Part shown: piece after piece, positions 1-10,013 of the stretch
Numbering within the stretch: position 1 is the stretch's first letter
How the letters are laid out: every line of letters starts with the position of its first letter
Assembly: GCA_000697355.1 (NCBI GenBank)
Contig: JNEN01000817.1
Location: forward strand, 1 to 64,000
Length of the DNA: 64,000 bases
Direction: 5' to 3'
Source of the DNA: Syncephalastrum monosporum B8922
Lineage: Eukaryota; Mucoromycota; Mucoromycetes; Mucorales; Syncephalastraceae
Notes under the pieces: model-generated
The model's input: the letters and a program-made list of their open reading frames with translations, nothing else
What the model was told of the DNA's origin: nothing
Databases searched by the model: none
Made by a program: the position numbers and the translations under genes

Positions 1-2
1 AT

Positions 3-347
3 GAAACGGGAGACCTGTTGCCCAACGACATACCACCATCGCAGCTTAAATTAATCTCGCAAGATGAAATTGTCTCAACCGAAGAAGCCTTTGAGGTTGA
101 ACGCATTATTGCACACAATACTGACCTGGATGGAGAAATCCTATATAAAATTCGATGGAAAGGCTACAGTCCTAAGGACGATACATGGGAACCATACGCA
201 AACCTGAACTGCCCCGAAAGAATTCATGAATACTGGGAACGCATTAATCAACCGTCCCCGCACAACAGCGGACCTCAAAAACGAAAACGCGGACAATCAA
301 CTCGTGCACCACCAAGACATAAATCTAACAAACGCATCAAAAACTGA
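3..347 (+). CDS. C-terminus of a Ty3/gypsy (chromovirus) polyprotein with chromodomain, cut by the window edge
   Basis: The frame is open from the left edge to a TGA at 345-347, so only the last ~114 residues of a pol polyprotein are present. A chromodomain lies at about 83-260, with the aromatic/acidic core motif WKGYSPKDDTWEPYANL. A basic tail rich in K/R follows. In chromoviruses this domain sits at the C-terminus of integrase and steers integration towards methylated H3 chromatin (family knowledge). A purine tract (382-390) and an LTR follow directly, as expected for the 3' end of such an element. No internal stop is seen, so this end looks young. There is no ATG at the apparent left limit because the coding region continues outside the window. 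Confidence 0.88.
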   Translation, partial: ETGDLLPNDIPPSQLKLISQDEIVSTEEAFEVERIIAHNTDLDGEILYKIRWKGYSPKDDTWEPYANLNCPERIHEYWERINQPSPHNSGPQKRKRGQSTRAPPRHKSNKRIKN

Positions 348-393
348 ACATATACACCTCTTTACAAACGGCCAAGAGCCTGGAGGGGGGTGA

Positions 394-562
394 TGTTGTA
401 TCCAATCAGTAGATGCTGAGATAAAATAGGTGACTAAGCACAGAAGGGACTTTTACGTGTGACTGTATTTTAGAAAATAAATATAAAAGAACAAGGTGTC
501 AATAATAAAAATCCCTTATTCGAGTCTCACAGTATTTTAACTGTTATCGATCTTTCCTGACA
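394..562 (+). mobile_element. 3' LTR of the chromodomain Ty3/gypsy element
   Basis: The LTR begins TGTTGTATCC three bases after the polypurine tract GGAGGGGGG and ends CTTTCCTGACA, giving the TGT...ACA termini usual for Ty3 LTRs, about 169 bp. It contains AT-rich sequence with AATAAA-like signals near 476-480. The right end abuts an opposite-strand retropepsin frame, so the element inserted into another retroelement. The target duplication cannot be checked because the left end is outside the window. Boundaries are judged by eye and could shift by a few bases. Confidence 0.7.
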
Positions 563-2062
563 CCTCACCGTGTCCACTAGAGCCATGACTTGCTTATTCT
601 GCAAAGTGATCGGTACCATAACGGAATTTTTGTTAGCGTTATCGCTTGATATTTTGATGTTATTTTGCTTACCCTGCGCTTGGAGATCTACATCAGCCAA
701 GTCTTCATCGTGCAGGTTCATGCCGCGCGTGCTGTTGGTAACGACTGCCATACGGGCCATAATGGCCCGGTTCTGACGCTGTCTGCGCGCCTCCAGCAAC
801 TCCGGACACTCATGGCCCGACACATACGGCACAAGGTTGCAGTATTTGCACCAATTGATGTGGCGCTGACCCTGACTAGGGCGGTTGTCGTTGCGGCTCT
901 GATTAGGCCGTTTGTTTTAGTGGCTCTGATTAGGCCGGTGGCGCTTGGCCGAGGAAGGATGGGAACCACTTGGACCAGCACTAGGGCTGTTATACCGTCG
1001 GGGACTGGGCTCCTGGTTCGCGCGCTTGCTGTGAGTTTGCTCTTGATCCTCCAGATTGAACAACTCGTCTTCACCATCCGCCAGTGGCAGCAGTGCTTTT
1101 GCCATCTTGGCACGAGTGTCCGGGATATCTGTGCCGAACCGGTTGGCGATAACGCCGAAGGCTTTGTCCCGACACACTTTGTCGAGCGAGCTGATCATCA
1201 TGAACGCATGGGCTCGGTCATCCTCCAGACCGGCTTCATCAGCCTGGTTCTGGAACTCTGCCAGGTACTGCTTGAGGGGCGTGCGCGGGTCCTTGCGCTT
1301 CCGGGCTACCTCGGCCTGGCGATAGAGCACCTGGAACGGGCTCGTGTGTTGCCGCGTGAACTTCTCGCGGAACTGGGTCCAGCTCTGTTCACCTTGCAGC
1401 ATGTTGTTGAGCGTGGCGCGGCTGGTGGCATCATGCGTGAGCAAGATCAGACGGCGCCAATGTTGCTCAACAGCAAGACCATGGGCATACAAGGTGGCCT
1501 CGAAGTCGGCCAGAAACTGCTCCAGTGTGTTGTACGCGGGCTGCCATTTCGAGGTACTCTTGTCGCTCCTGAGCTTGAATACAGGCAGGTTGTTGGGCAC
1601 GATATGTGACCCGGGAATTTTTGGCTTGGGGGCAGGCTGCTGCTCCTTGGCTCGGCGCTCTTGAATGGACCGGAAGTAATCCAGACGACTAATCCACTCT
1701 TGATGGCGGATTTTTGCCTCTTCGAATTGCGCCTGGGACATCATCATGGCTTCCTGAACCATGAATTCAGCCTCGCGGACATTCTCCTCCAGACGGGCCA
1801 AGGTCTCGGCTTCGGTCTTGCGGCCGGGCGAAACAGGGTTTTTCTGCTGAGCCGTTGCCCAGGGAGCACCGTCGGCCTCGGGATGCGCCTCGGACATGTC
1901 TTCGCCCTCCTTGGCAGCGGTAGCGTACTCTTGCGTAGCAACGGGTTTTTGCACAGCCACGACAGGTGTCGTGTCCACGACAGCAGCAACTTGATCAGCA
2001 CCGTTAGTCAAAGGACCAGCGGGGATAGACGAGGTAGGGGTAGTGGGAGTGTTGGAAGACAT
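563..2062 (-). pseudogene. Gag-protease region of a second Ty3/gypsy-like element, broken
   Basis: Reading from ATG at 2062, a 381-codon gag runs to an in-frame TAA at 917-919. The N-terminus is Thr/Pro/Ser/Ala-rich, and the middle has the helical retrotransposon gag core (QFLADFEATLYAHGL, then a WTQFREKF segment). The same frame resumes after the TAA with a C-x2-C...GH-x-C zinc knuckle (WCKYC...SGHEC, about 821-850). It continues to the start of a retropepsin ending in ALVDT, where homology stops at the LTR of the other element. The active-site D-T-G is therefore interrupted by the insertion. Around the TAA the 16-mer CGGCCTAATCAGAGCC occurs twice, so the stop may come from a small duplication. 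Reverse transcriptase and integrase are missing. Non-functional as read, although stop readthrough between gag and knuckle cannot be excluded. Confidence 0.8.
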
Positions 2063-2560
2063 AGTAGAAAAATATAAGGGCAGAGTTCACTCAAAAAAAT
2101 GAGATATAGAGAGAAAAATGGGCGGTAGAGAAAAAATAAAGGGAACAAGAGAGTGAGTGAGACTGAACTTATACTGAGATAAGTTGAGTATCAGGTAAAG
2201 ATCTGATAACTATGTCTATCCAACTAACGTCTTATATAGATTTTAATATGTTTCATCCAGCTGAGTAGAGAGAACCAGTGATAAGATAATAAAATATTTT
2301 TATCAGGTACGGTGTACCTGTGATTGAATATACGATGACAGATGCAGCTTGCATATGGAATTGTGCCATTAGATGAGAGAAGCGGTATGGAATACTTCTT
2401 TACGGTTTCGTATGCAGTTAATTGAGCTGGCGATGGAGGAGTTGAATAAGTGCATGATAGCAACCGATACTACGATTGGGTATAGAGGCCAATTTAGACT
2501 TTCTCAACGGTAACGAGATACCCGACGGATGATGGTTTACCACAAGGGTAACTTGCTCGA
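2063..2560 (-). promoter_or_regulatory. 5' leader/LTR-like region of the minus-strand gag element (copy 1)
   Basis: This AT-rich stretch lies directly upstream of the gag ATG. It is repeated in diverged form at 2627-2990. Shared segments include the region around AGTGAGACTGAACTTATA (2157-2175), GAATACTTCTTTACGGTTTC (2389-2409), GGCGATGGAGGAGTT (2429-2443) and a block ending at ACCACAAGG (2540). The position upstream of gag suggests LTR plus leader with the promoter. The exact LTR ends were not resolved. Confidence 0.6.
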
Positions 2561-2990
2561 CACCATCGTCAACGGACCAACGGGAGCGACAGATGTAGGA
2601 GTAGTGGGAATAGTAAGGGTTGGCATGGTAAATACAGTATACTGTAAGTAAAGAATTCACTTACGAAAAAAGGAGATGTAGGGAGAAAGTTACAGGTAGA
2701 AAAGAGCAAAGGGCAAAAGAGTAAGTGAGACTGAACTTATATAAAAGTTGAGTATGATATGATCTAATTATGTCTAATTATTAGGAATGAACTATGCCAT
2801 TAGATAAGAGACGCGGTACAGAATACTTCTTAACGGTTTCATATACAGTAATCGAGCCGGCGATGGAGGAGTTCAATAAATGCATGATAGCGACCGATAC
2901 CAAACTCGGATATAGAGGCAAATCTAGACTTTCTCAACGAAGACAGGATTAACCGACGAGTGCTGTTTCACCACAAGGACGCTGCTTCCG
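2561..2990 (-). repeat. Second, diverged copy of gag start plus 5' leader (copy 2)
   Basis: An ATG at 2626-2624 opens a short frame whose first ~18 codons match the N-terminus of the gag at 2062 (shared Pro-Thr-Thr-Pro-Thr-Ser and Gly-Pro-Leu-Thr). It is then cut off where copy 1 begins. Upstream of it (2627-2990) lies a diverged copy of the copy 1 leader, including a TATATAA box on the minus strand (2738-2744). The arrangement is tandem, with period about 560 bp. It fits an old truncated element or an unequal LTR-mediated exchange. Confidence 0.6.
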
Positions 2991-3442
2991 TGATGGCAGC
3001 ACACGTGACGTCGTAATAGACACTGGGCATAAAACTAGTGGCACGTCGCCACACACCAGGAGCCGTTACCGCAGAGGATAAGCTGCGTGATTTAACAGTC
3101 ATGTCGATGTCTCTTGCTACGTGAGCGTAGGACCGACGGGCCTTTCCACTTTTGGGAGGGGGGAACCCAATTTTGAGGGCGAGGTGGCTCACAAGCATCT
3201 TGGCGCGGCGGTTTAGAAAGTGAAAGAGCCACCTTTAGTCCCTTCGGGCCGACATCAGATTTGAAAGCGGACTTGGAAGGTGGCCGTCTAACTGCCATAG
3301 TAGGACGAACGCGTGACTGCATCCTCTTGCCTTCCAATCATCTTACTTGCCAATCATCTTACTTAGATAATCGCTTTTTTGGTGTATATCTTTTCGTTGT
3401 CTATTGATTTATAACGGCTTTCAGAACAGCGATCGGGATCCA
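2991..3442. other. Intergenic stretch between retroelement remnants and KMT1
   Basis: No convincing gene. An 81-codon open frame on the minus strand (3337-3092) is basic and Pro-rich but matches nothing I recognise. The stretch upstream of 3443 should hold the promoter of the methyltransferase gene. Confidence 0.4.
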
Positions 3443-5056
3443 ATGGGAGATGTTTATGAGGTAGCTGAGAATGGAGAATTCATGCGGCTAAGCAACAGGA
3501 GAATGTATTTTTTCAGCTTGTGATCGGAAGCTAACTAATTGTTCTTTTCATACTCTGGCCACCTAGGTCGAACGTGTCACCGGCATTAAGGAAGAAGTAA
3601 AGCTGAGGAGAATGAAGAGTAATGGATGTCTAACAGACTGTTTCACAAAGGGAGATACTCTGTACTACCTCGTTGAGTGGAAAGGATATGGCCCAGAAGA
3701 CAATACATGGGAGCGTGAAGCAAACCTTCTGAACTGCCAGAGAAAAATTAGCAGCTTCTATGTTGCCGTCAACGAAAGATACCCAGACGGTGTTGTCGGA
3801 TCAAATAGACGTCATATTCTTGCTGACACCGAAGATCCGGAGAGTGATTCAGTTTTTGGGATCAAGTCCAAAAAACGCAAGCTGAATAATGGAAACGGCA
3901 TCACTAGGCCTTTGGTGGACAACAACATGCTTAAAAAGCTTGCCGACATTGCCCTTCTTCCTTGGGATGACATGCCTGGCAAGGTACATGGATTTTCATA
4001 TACTTGTGCCATAATACCTCGTAATAATGATCACTTATCAATTAAATATTATCTTATAGATTAGAGCCGCCCGAAATAAACTCACAATGAAAAGTTCGGT
4101 CGAAGAGCTCCGGCTCTTTTTTTCCAAGATACAAATAGTAAAAAAAACTAGCTCGGTAAGTTTGACAGTGGGCGTTTACGTTAGGTTGGTCTAAGTAAAT
4201 GCGACATTAGCGTGAGGAGTGCCCTTTGCAAGAAGATAAAACGAGCCTTTTTTTTGCCGGCGTGGAGCCGAGAGTAGCTGTTGTCAACAACGTTGATGAC
4301 GAGCCCTTCGACGAAGACTTTGTATACGTGAAATCTCTGGTGCTCTCGGACAAGGTTAAACTTCCAAACGATGTCGGTTTCTTTATTCCCTGTACGTGCA
4401 CGGACAGATGCAAGGATTGCCACGAGGGCTCGGCAAATTACGATAGTAAAGGTCATATTATTGTCAACCGTGGCGTACCAGTATACGAGTGCAACCGAGT
4501 ATGCCCTTGCGACTCTCGTTGTGGTAATCGCGTTGTGCAAAATGGCCGGAGGATACCACTGGAAATATTTAAAACGAGGACCAAGGGCTGGGGTTTACGC
4601 TCAACAATCAGCATACCTAAAGGCACTTTTGTGGACGAGTACGTGGGCGAAGTCATTCCTCAAGAAGATGCAGAACAGAGAGGAAAGTTTTACGACATGA
4701 CTGGCCGCACATATTTGTTCGACATGGATTTTCATATCACGGATGATAGCGAAGAGACGGCACAGTATACAATTGACGCCTATCTCATGGGAAACGCGAC
4801 CTGTTTCATCAATCACTCATGCGACGCCAATCTTGCATCATACGCCGTATATAGCGACTCTATGGATACTAGCTTTCATCATATCGCGTTTTTTACAACA
4901 CGAGCGATCAAAGCCTACGAGGAGCTCTGCTTTGATTATGAAGGTTTACCAGGTGTCAAAGAAGTAGGAAAATATGCCCAGAAATTAATTTACGAAGAAG
5001 GCAGTTTTGAATGCAAATGTAACTCTACCCAGTGCCGAAAGTATATCAAGATGTAG
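3443..5056 (+). CDS. clr4: Histone H3 lysine-9 methyltransferase, Clr4/SUV39H (KMT1) type
   Basis: Four exons: 3443-3460, 3567-3983, 4060-4155, 4211-5056 (458 aa). The first exon is only six codons and ends in Tyr-Glu. It joins Val-Glu-Arg to make the chromodomain start YEVERV, as in Clr4. The chromodomain follows (residues ~5-60, WKGYGPEDNTWE). Then come a basic linker, a pre-SET zinc region (~265-330), the SET domain with YVGEV, NHSC and FDY catalytic/AdoMet motifs, and a post-SET C-x-C-x4-C at the very end. Introns have GT-AG ends, and CTAAC lies before the first acceptor. The enzyme deposits H3K9 methylation for heterochromatin; the chromodomain binds the product. The pre-SET region shows eight cysteines where nine are usual. 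The gene sits about 2.9 kb from a chromodomain retroelement. Length matches Clr4 (490 aa). Confidence 0.9.
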
Positions 5057-5110
5057 AACATGGATCAATATTCCGAAAAAATTCTGAAAAGCAAAATTAT
5101 CTAATCCAAA

Positions 5111-6950
5111 TAACTAGCCTACGAAATTTCGTTCCGAAATCAGTTCTCGTGGACTACCCTTCATTTTCATTATACATACCAGCTACCGGGACCGGGGTCG
5201 TCATACACGCTCACGGCGTGTTGGCCACTGCCTCATCTAAACTGTGCAGCAGATTGCATTTTTGAGTCTCAGTTTCATACTATTAACCAAAAGCACTTAC
5301 CGATGGGCGTGGGGCAGACATTTGGCGCTATGGCACATGTCTTTGGGGGGTAGTCTTGACGGTGGTCCCGGCCACCGATAGCCGGCTAGTGGGTCGCGAA
5401 CGGGGCAGAAGGAGAGAGGGAGAGCAAGCGGAGAGGAAGAAGAGCAAAGGAGGAGCGAAAAAGGAGTGGAACTGGAACGTGTGTTAATGTCTCATATTCA
5501 ATGCATAGACCTGAATCAGTTTCACTTACGGGCAGAGGAAAAAGCGGAAAAAAAACCTCTGATAGGAGGACAGCAAGCGGAAGAGAGGAAGAGGCGTGAG
5601 CGGAAGCGAAGACAGGAGGAGAGGCGAGCAAGAAGACGGAAAGCTAAGTATACATTCAGAAGGACGTTAGTGCGGTCCAAGAACCGTGTACTCTTGACGC
5701 GACAACTTACTTTCATGCACACCGGTGCAGTTGGGGACGGGCAAACGGTGGCAGAGGGACTTTGGGGAATGTAGTGGTCTACGTGTTGCACTTCTTATTA
5801 GTTTATACTTGTAATCAAAATCCTTTCGTATATACTTGCCAGCGTTTGACTTGACCAGGGTAAAGAAGAAGAAGAAGAAGAAAAGTAGACGTGAGAAAAA
5901 ACAAAAGACCTTTAATGAGAAAGAGCGCGTGTCAATCGATATTCATGCAAGAACACGGGCGGGCTGTGCCAATGGGAAAGGAGAAGTAAAAGATAAGGAC
6001 CTGACAGATATTGACGTCGAGCTTTTTTCCAAGTTTCATAGGTTCCATTGGCTACGCAATCCACGTTTTACCAATGGGAAAAAAAGCGTAAAGATAAGGA
6101 CCCTGACATGGATTGACGTCAACTACCTTTTCGCGTTTCAAAGAATCCATTGGCCTGTTGTTCCATCACGCGGTTCACATTTACCGATGGGGACAGAGTC
6201 CTCATGAAAAGGGTATTGATGCCATATGTGCTTCACGGAAGACGTGTCAGATATGCAGATTTATATCTGTTCTCTCTATATCTCGATGAATGGCACTCGG
6301 GAGATGAAAGGATAAGGAGAATCACTACAGCCGAGTCATCGTTTGATATGATAGCATATAGCCATACAATGTATGTCAGCTAATAATAGTTACGTATATC
6401 CTCGGTAGAGCAGTGCATAGGTCAGACTTCATGGTTTCATAACATGCTGGAACAAAAAAAAAATTTGTATCGGCCACCGGTGCATGATATGATTCCATAA
6501 GACAGCCAGCTTCGCGATCTCTTTGCTACGGTCATTCGTAACCCTTCAAGCTGCGTCTTTTGCGGCTGAGCCCCTTCGCGTGCAACTACAGGTCATCACA
6601 GCTTGCACTTGTTCTTCGGGTATCTCCTGTCCGAGTCGAAGGCTAGCTTGGGCTGAAGGCCCCAGATCCCTTTGTCGGGGGGTTCGTACCCAGTTACCGA
6701 TAGGAACATTGAGTGAATATTATGTTGCAAGACTTTCCTCTATGTGTATGCATATATACATACCGTATACAGTATGTAGATACCGAATACATGCAACCTG
6801 TATGTCATTAAAGGGACGACGTGTATGATGGTATATGTAGATAACGATGTCACAAAGACACGCCACGGCTAATTTCCCTATGAATTTTTTCTCTATTTTT
6901 ACTATGAATTTTCGGAGAAAAGTCTTCAACATCTTTTTAATAGAGAGTAT
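5111..6950 (+). repeat. Dispersed repeat family 1, copy A (longest, ~1.84 kb)
   Basis: The left part (5111-5620) matches 16702-17210 in the same orientation almost base for base in places, for example CGAAATTTCGTTCCGAAATC and GAGTGGAACTGGAACGTGTG. The part from about 5400 to 6950 matches 62405-61062 in inverted orientation, and 6060-6240 also matches 8800-8545 inverted. The right end falls near AATAGAGAGTA at 6940-6950, the mirror of TACTCTCTATT at 61062. No transposase, reverse transcriptase or long ORF is visible. A GAA-type microsatellite lies at 5866-5881. I see no terminal repeats or target duplications. It is a non-autonomous mobile sequence by inference from copy number and scattered positions. 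Confidence 0.75.
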
Positions 6951-8456
6951 GATACCGCGTTCGCCTGAGGCTCGTCTTGCGGATTGTTGGCAGGCAGCGG
7001 TCAGGCTTGAATTGGATGACTTGCATGTCCGGACAAGCAAGAGTGGCTTCCATGAGCCGCACCGTCTGGTGATACACCATAACTTCAGAAGAATCTGAAA
7101 ACTCTCAAAATAATATATACAGTGAGCGCGGGATACGCGGACAAAGGTATCTATGGCCAGCTTGAATTCCGCAAAACCGGGCAAATAGTAAGACGCTCAG
7201 GGTCAGTCCTGTGGACCGGAGACGTTTATCCGAAGGCTTTCTGCAGGCAGTAAAGGAATGGTGTGGCTGGCCAATGCAGTTGTTTACTGAAAGAACCATC
7301 GCGAATAATCGCATGTGTATCTTATAAGGATGCTTTGCGAGAGGCTATTCAAGAACCTTTCCACGGAATGCGGCATAGTACCTGAAGGGTATTAATGACC
7401 ACTTCCGGTTTTTCTTAGGTGCCGTTTTGCAATGATTATTGTCTTTGGGCCAATGCCTGCTTGAATTTATATTACGTATAAGGTGGCAGCGGCAGCTTCT
7501 TGAGCAGGCCAAAAAGTCTCGTCAAATGCAATTGCTGATTGTGAACCCCGAGCCCGAAAGTATATCGCATACTAAAATGTGAGCTGCTTTCAGAGAACAG
7601 TCGGGTATGATTGTTTGAAGATCGTCTGCAAAACAGCCAATACACACTATGTAGACACGTTGTACAGGAAAGGAAGAGTATCGCGATATTAATCGTGATT
7701 AGAGAGGACACAAACTTTATATCATTCACACTGCGGTGTACACTGGAGTCTTGAACTATGTCTTTATCTCTACGATAAAGCGAGACATCACTTCTAACTT
7801 GAGCGACCAATCGACCATTAACCAAGTATTCACTACGCTTATGATGATCATTGTGCTGTCGTCGACTTCACACTTAAATGACCCCAGGCTGATAGTGATA
7901 GAGACAACATTCTTCATACGTGGGTGTTCTGATGAAGAGGGAGCGTCATCCGAAACTTGAGAAAGAGATATAGGGTTCTTACTTTCTCTTGCCTGTCTAC
8001 CTGAGAAAAACTGATGCTTATATCTTTATTAACAGATGAGCATAGACGATTTGACGCCAAAAGGAGCGTATAATTGTCCTAATTGCTTTTTCCGGTGCTC
8101 ATAATATACAGTAGCTATATTAGTTTAAAATACGAGTAAGTGCAGAGTTGATGACTTTAAAGGATATAAAGATGTATCCTATAGCAATGATTTGAACCCG
8201 AGGTAACAAACCGACTCTCAGGCTTGTGGAGACGTGGAGACGCCTTGACTGGTCTGAATTTTTGTCCTGTAATAATTGAAAGTCCCAAGCCATCCAGGGC
8301 ATACTCATCATCCTGCTGTCGTTCAACAAAATCAGGTGGCATAACCTACTATCTCCGTTGTTCTCTAAGATCAGTACCACGTCCGACGCCTTGCTTACCA
8401 TCAGTCTCTTGCTTACTGTTATGAGCAAAATTGTCTATTTTTTCTTCTCTCTCTCT

Positions 8457-8487
<31 letters not shown>

Positions 8488-8544
8488 CTCTCTCTCTCTC
8501 TTTTTTTTTTTTTTTTTTTATTATTATTTCACGAGTGTCTTTGG
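6951..8544. other. Non-coding stretch with low-complexity T/CT tract
   Basis: Only short, unsupported open frames are found here. Near 8451-8519 there are two (CT)n runs interleaved with long T tracts. Around 8180-8215 the minus strand carries a GGTTCAAATC, similar to a pol III B box, but no tRNA fold was found. Confidence 0.5.
8451..8519. repeat. Low-complexity (CT)n/T tracts
   Basis: Two (TC)n runs and two long T runs alternate (T27 then T20 approximately). Copy D of repeat family 1 begins ~25 bp to the right. Confidence 0.8.
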
Positions 8545-8800
8545 ACAAGGATGGAGAATGCAGATGGAGTTTGTATCTGACACCATTTCCGCGAAACAGA
8601 TATGATACCCAATACTCATTTCAGAAGGACTCTTCTTCCCGTCGGTAAACGTGGATTGTGTAATAGGCAAGTAGGCTGATGAATCCCATTAAAACGCAAA
8701 ACATATCTGACGTCAATTCTTACGGGGGTCTTATTTCGCTTTCTACATTCTTTTCCCATTAGTATACGCAGGTATGTAGGTATTTAATCGCCTGAAGTCA
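8545..8800 (-). repeat. Dispersed repeat family 1, copy D (fragment)
   Basis: Collinear with 61660-61860 (for example GGACTCT...TCGGTAAACG and the ATCTGAC...CAAT segment) and inverted relative to copy A near 6060-6250. In the copy A direction it ends at the poly-A/AG side of the low-complexity tract (8519-8451). Diverged and truncated. Confidence 0.55.
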
Positions 8801-8987
8801 GTCTCCGTCCACCTGTTTCATGAGACGAGGTAGTGTTTATTCTTTTGATAAATACTAATCGTCTGCTCCATCAGGCACGTGACCGCTTTAAAATATTTTT
8901 TATCGATGTCTACTTGTGATCGGCTGATACCCTGTACAGACAGAAATGTATTGGGAGATTGTGTGCATCTAGTATCAGAGATGGGAT

Positions 8988-9292
8988 GTTAATTGTAAGG
9001 TGAAGTGACAATCCAGGCCGAGACAAAAGACAGGAAAACAGACAGAGGAAAAAGACAGGACAAGATCGGAAGTCAAGACCGACAAGGCAAGGATGCTGTA
9101 CAACACACATACGGTCAGCACACTAACGACAGGAGGACAAGGACTGAATGAGTACTAACCGAGCGAGATAGGATCAAGGGAAACCAGACGGGACTGGAGA
9201 ACAGAATCAGTATACTGAGAGCTAGAGACAGAAAAGACTAAGAGTCTAAAACAAGAATGATCCTACACAAGCTGCTCGGAACTCAAGTAGGA
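8988..9292 (+). repeat. Terminal/leader region of a retroelement, inverted partner of 15800-16100
   Basis: An A/G-rich segment that matches, in inverted orientation, the segment at about 15800-16100. Shared strings include GAGTACTAACC, GAGACAGAAA and GTCTAAAACAAGAATGATCC. Here it precedes a gag start; at the other site it precedes a DIRS-like RNase H/recombinase. It could be an LTR or a DIRS-type terminal repeat. Sequence beyond 9292 is not shared. Confidence 0.6.
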
Positions 9293-9449
9293 ATAATCGT
9301 GGTGCTAGGTGCTGCGAACCTATGATCACAGGACAAGACCAGAGAGACGCCGAGGAAAAGGAACAGGGATCAACAGACAAAGAACAAGGTATGAAAGTTA
9401 CAAGATAATATGATTACCCGCGCTATCTGCTGTCCCTTGATCTTCCACC

Positions 9450-10013
9450 ATGTCCGACTACCCAGTCTCAATACCCGCATCACCAGTTCAGGTGTATGCT
9501 CCTCCCTCACGCTCGCCCGCTTGTGCCCCATCCGACAACGATGTCGAGGCCGAGCCGATCACCCAAGGCGTCCGCAACTAGTCTCTGGGCAACGCCACCA
9601 GTGCTCACTGCCATGGCCCCACCACGATTCGATCCTGCCGTTTTCACTGGTTCGGCCACTGACGTGTCCAAATTCGTCACGCACGTCAAGATCGCCGTCG
9701 AAGTGGACCCTGGCCGTTTCCCCACGGACCTCTCCAAGGTCTGCTTCATGTGTACGTACATGAGGGATTCTGCTTTCGACTGGGCCGAGCCTTTCCTGCA
9801 AGGCATTGGTACCGAGAGCCTCGACGATATTATGAAATCCTTCCCGTTGTTCCTGTCCGAGCTCCAACCGGCATTCAGTGAACTTAAGGAGGTTCGCCGT
9901 GTCGAAGAGCACTTGCTGCATTTACGCCAGGGCTCGCTGTCCGCTGCCGAGCACGCTGCCACGTTTTCGTCTGGCCTTTCGCGCCGACTTTAACACGCCC
10001 GCCCACCTGGCAG
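9450..10013 (+). pseudogene. Retrotransposon gag, frameshifted
   Basis: From ATG 9450 the first ~42 codons are Pro/Ser-rich and end at an in-frame TAG at 9576. The gag core continues one frame over (about 9560-9965). Its hallmark is an Ala-Phe-Asp-Trp-Ala segment preceded by FDPAVFTG and followed by a helical arm with Leu/Glu heptads. A second shift near 9968 is needed to continue to 10013. After that, no gag zinc knuckle, protease or polymerase is recognisable. The gag core is of the general retrotransposon gag type. The upstream segment at 8988-9292 links it to the decayed element at 14.1-16.1 kb, but whether gag and that element are one family is inference. Confidence 0.65.

Noticed and set aside
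665..1609. Plus-strand 314-codon frame
   Set aside because: It is the antisense of the gag gene on the minus strand; the gag frame carries the recognisable motifs, and the antisense has none.
3092..3337. Minus-strand 81-codon basic, Pro-rich frame
   Set aside because: No known motif, no splice partner, adjacent to repeat remnants; too weak to call a gene.
8130..8260. Possible tRNA on the minus strand (GGTTCAAATC as B box)
   Set aside because: No A box and no matching acceptor stem at the right distance; no cloverleaf could be drawn.
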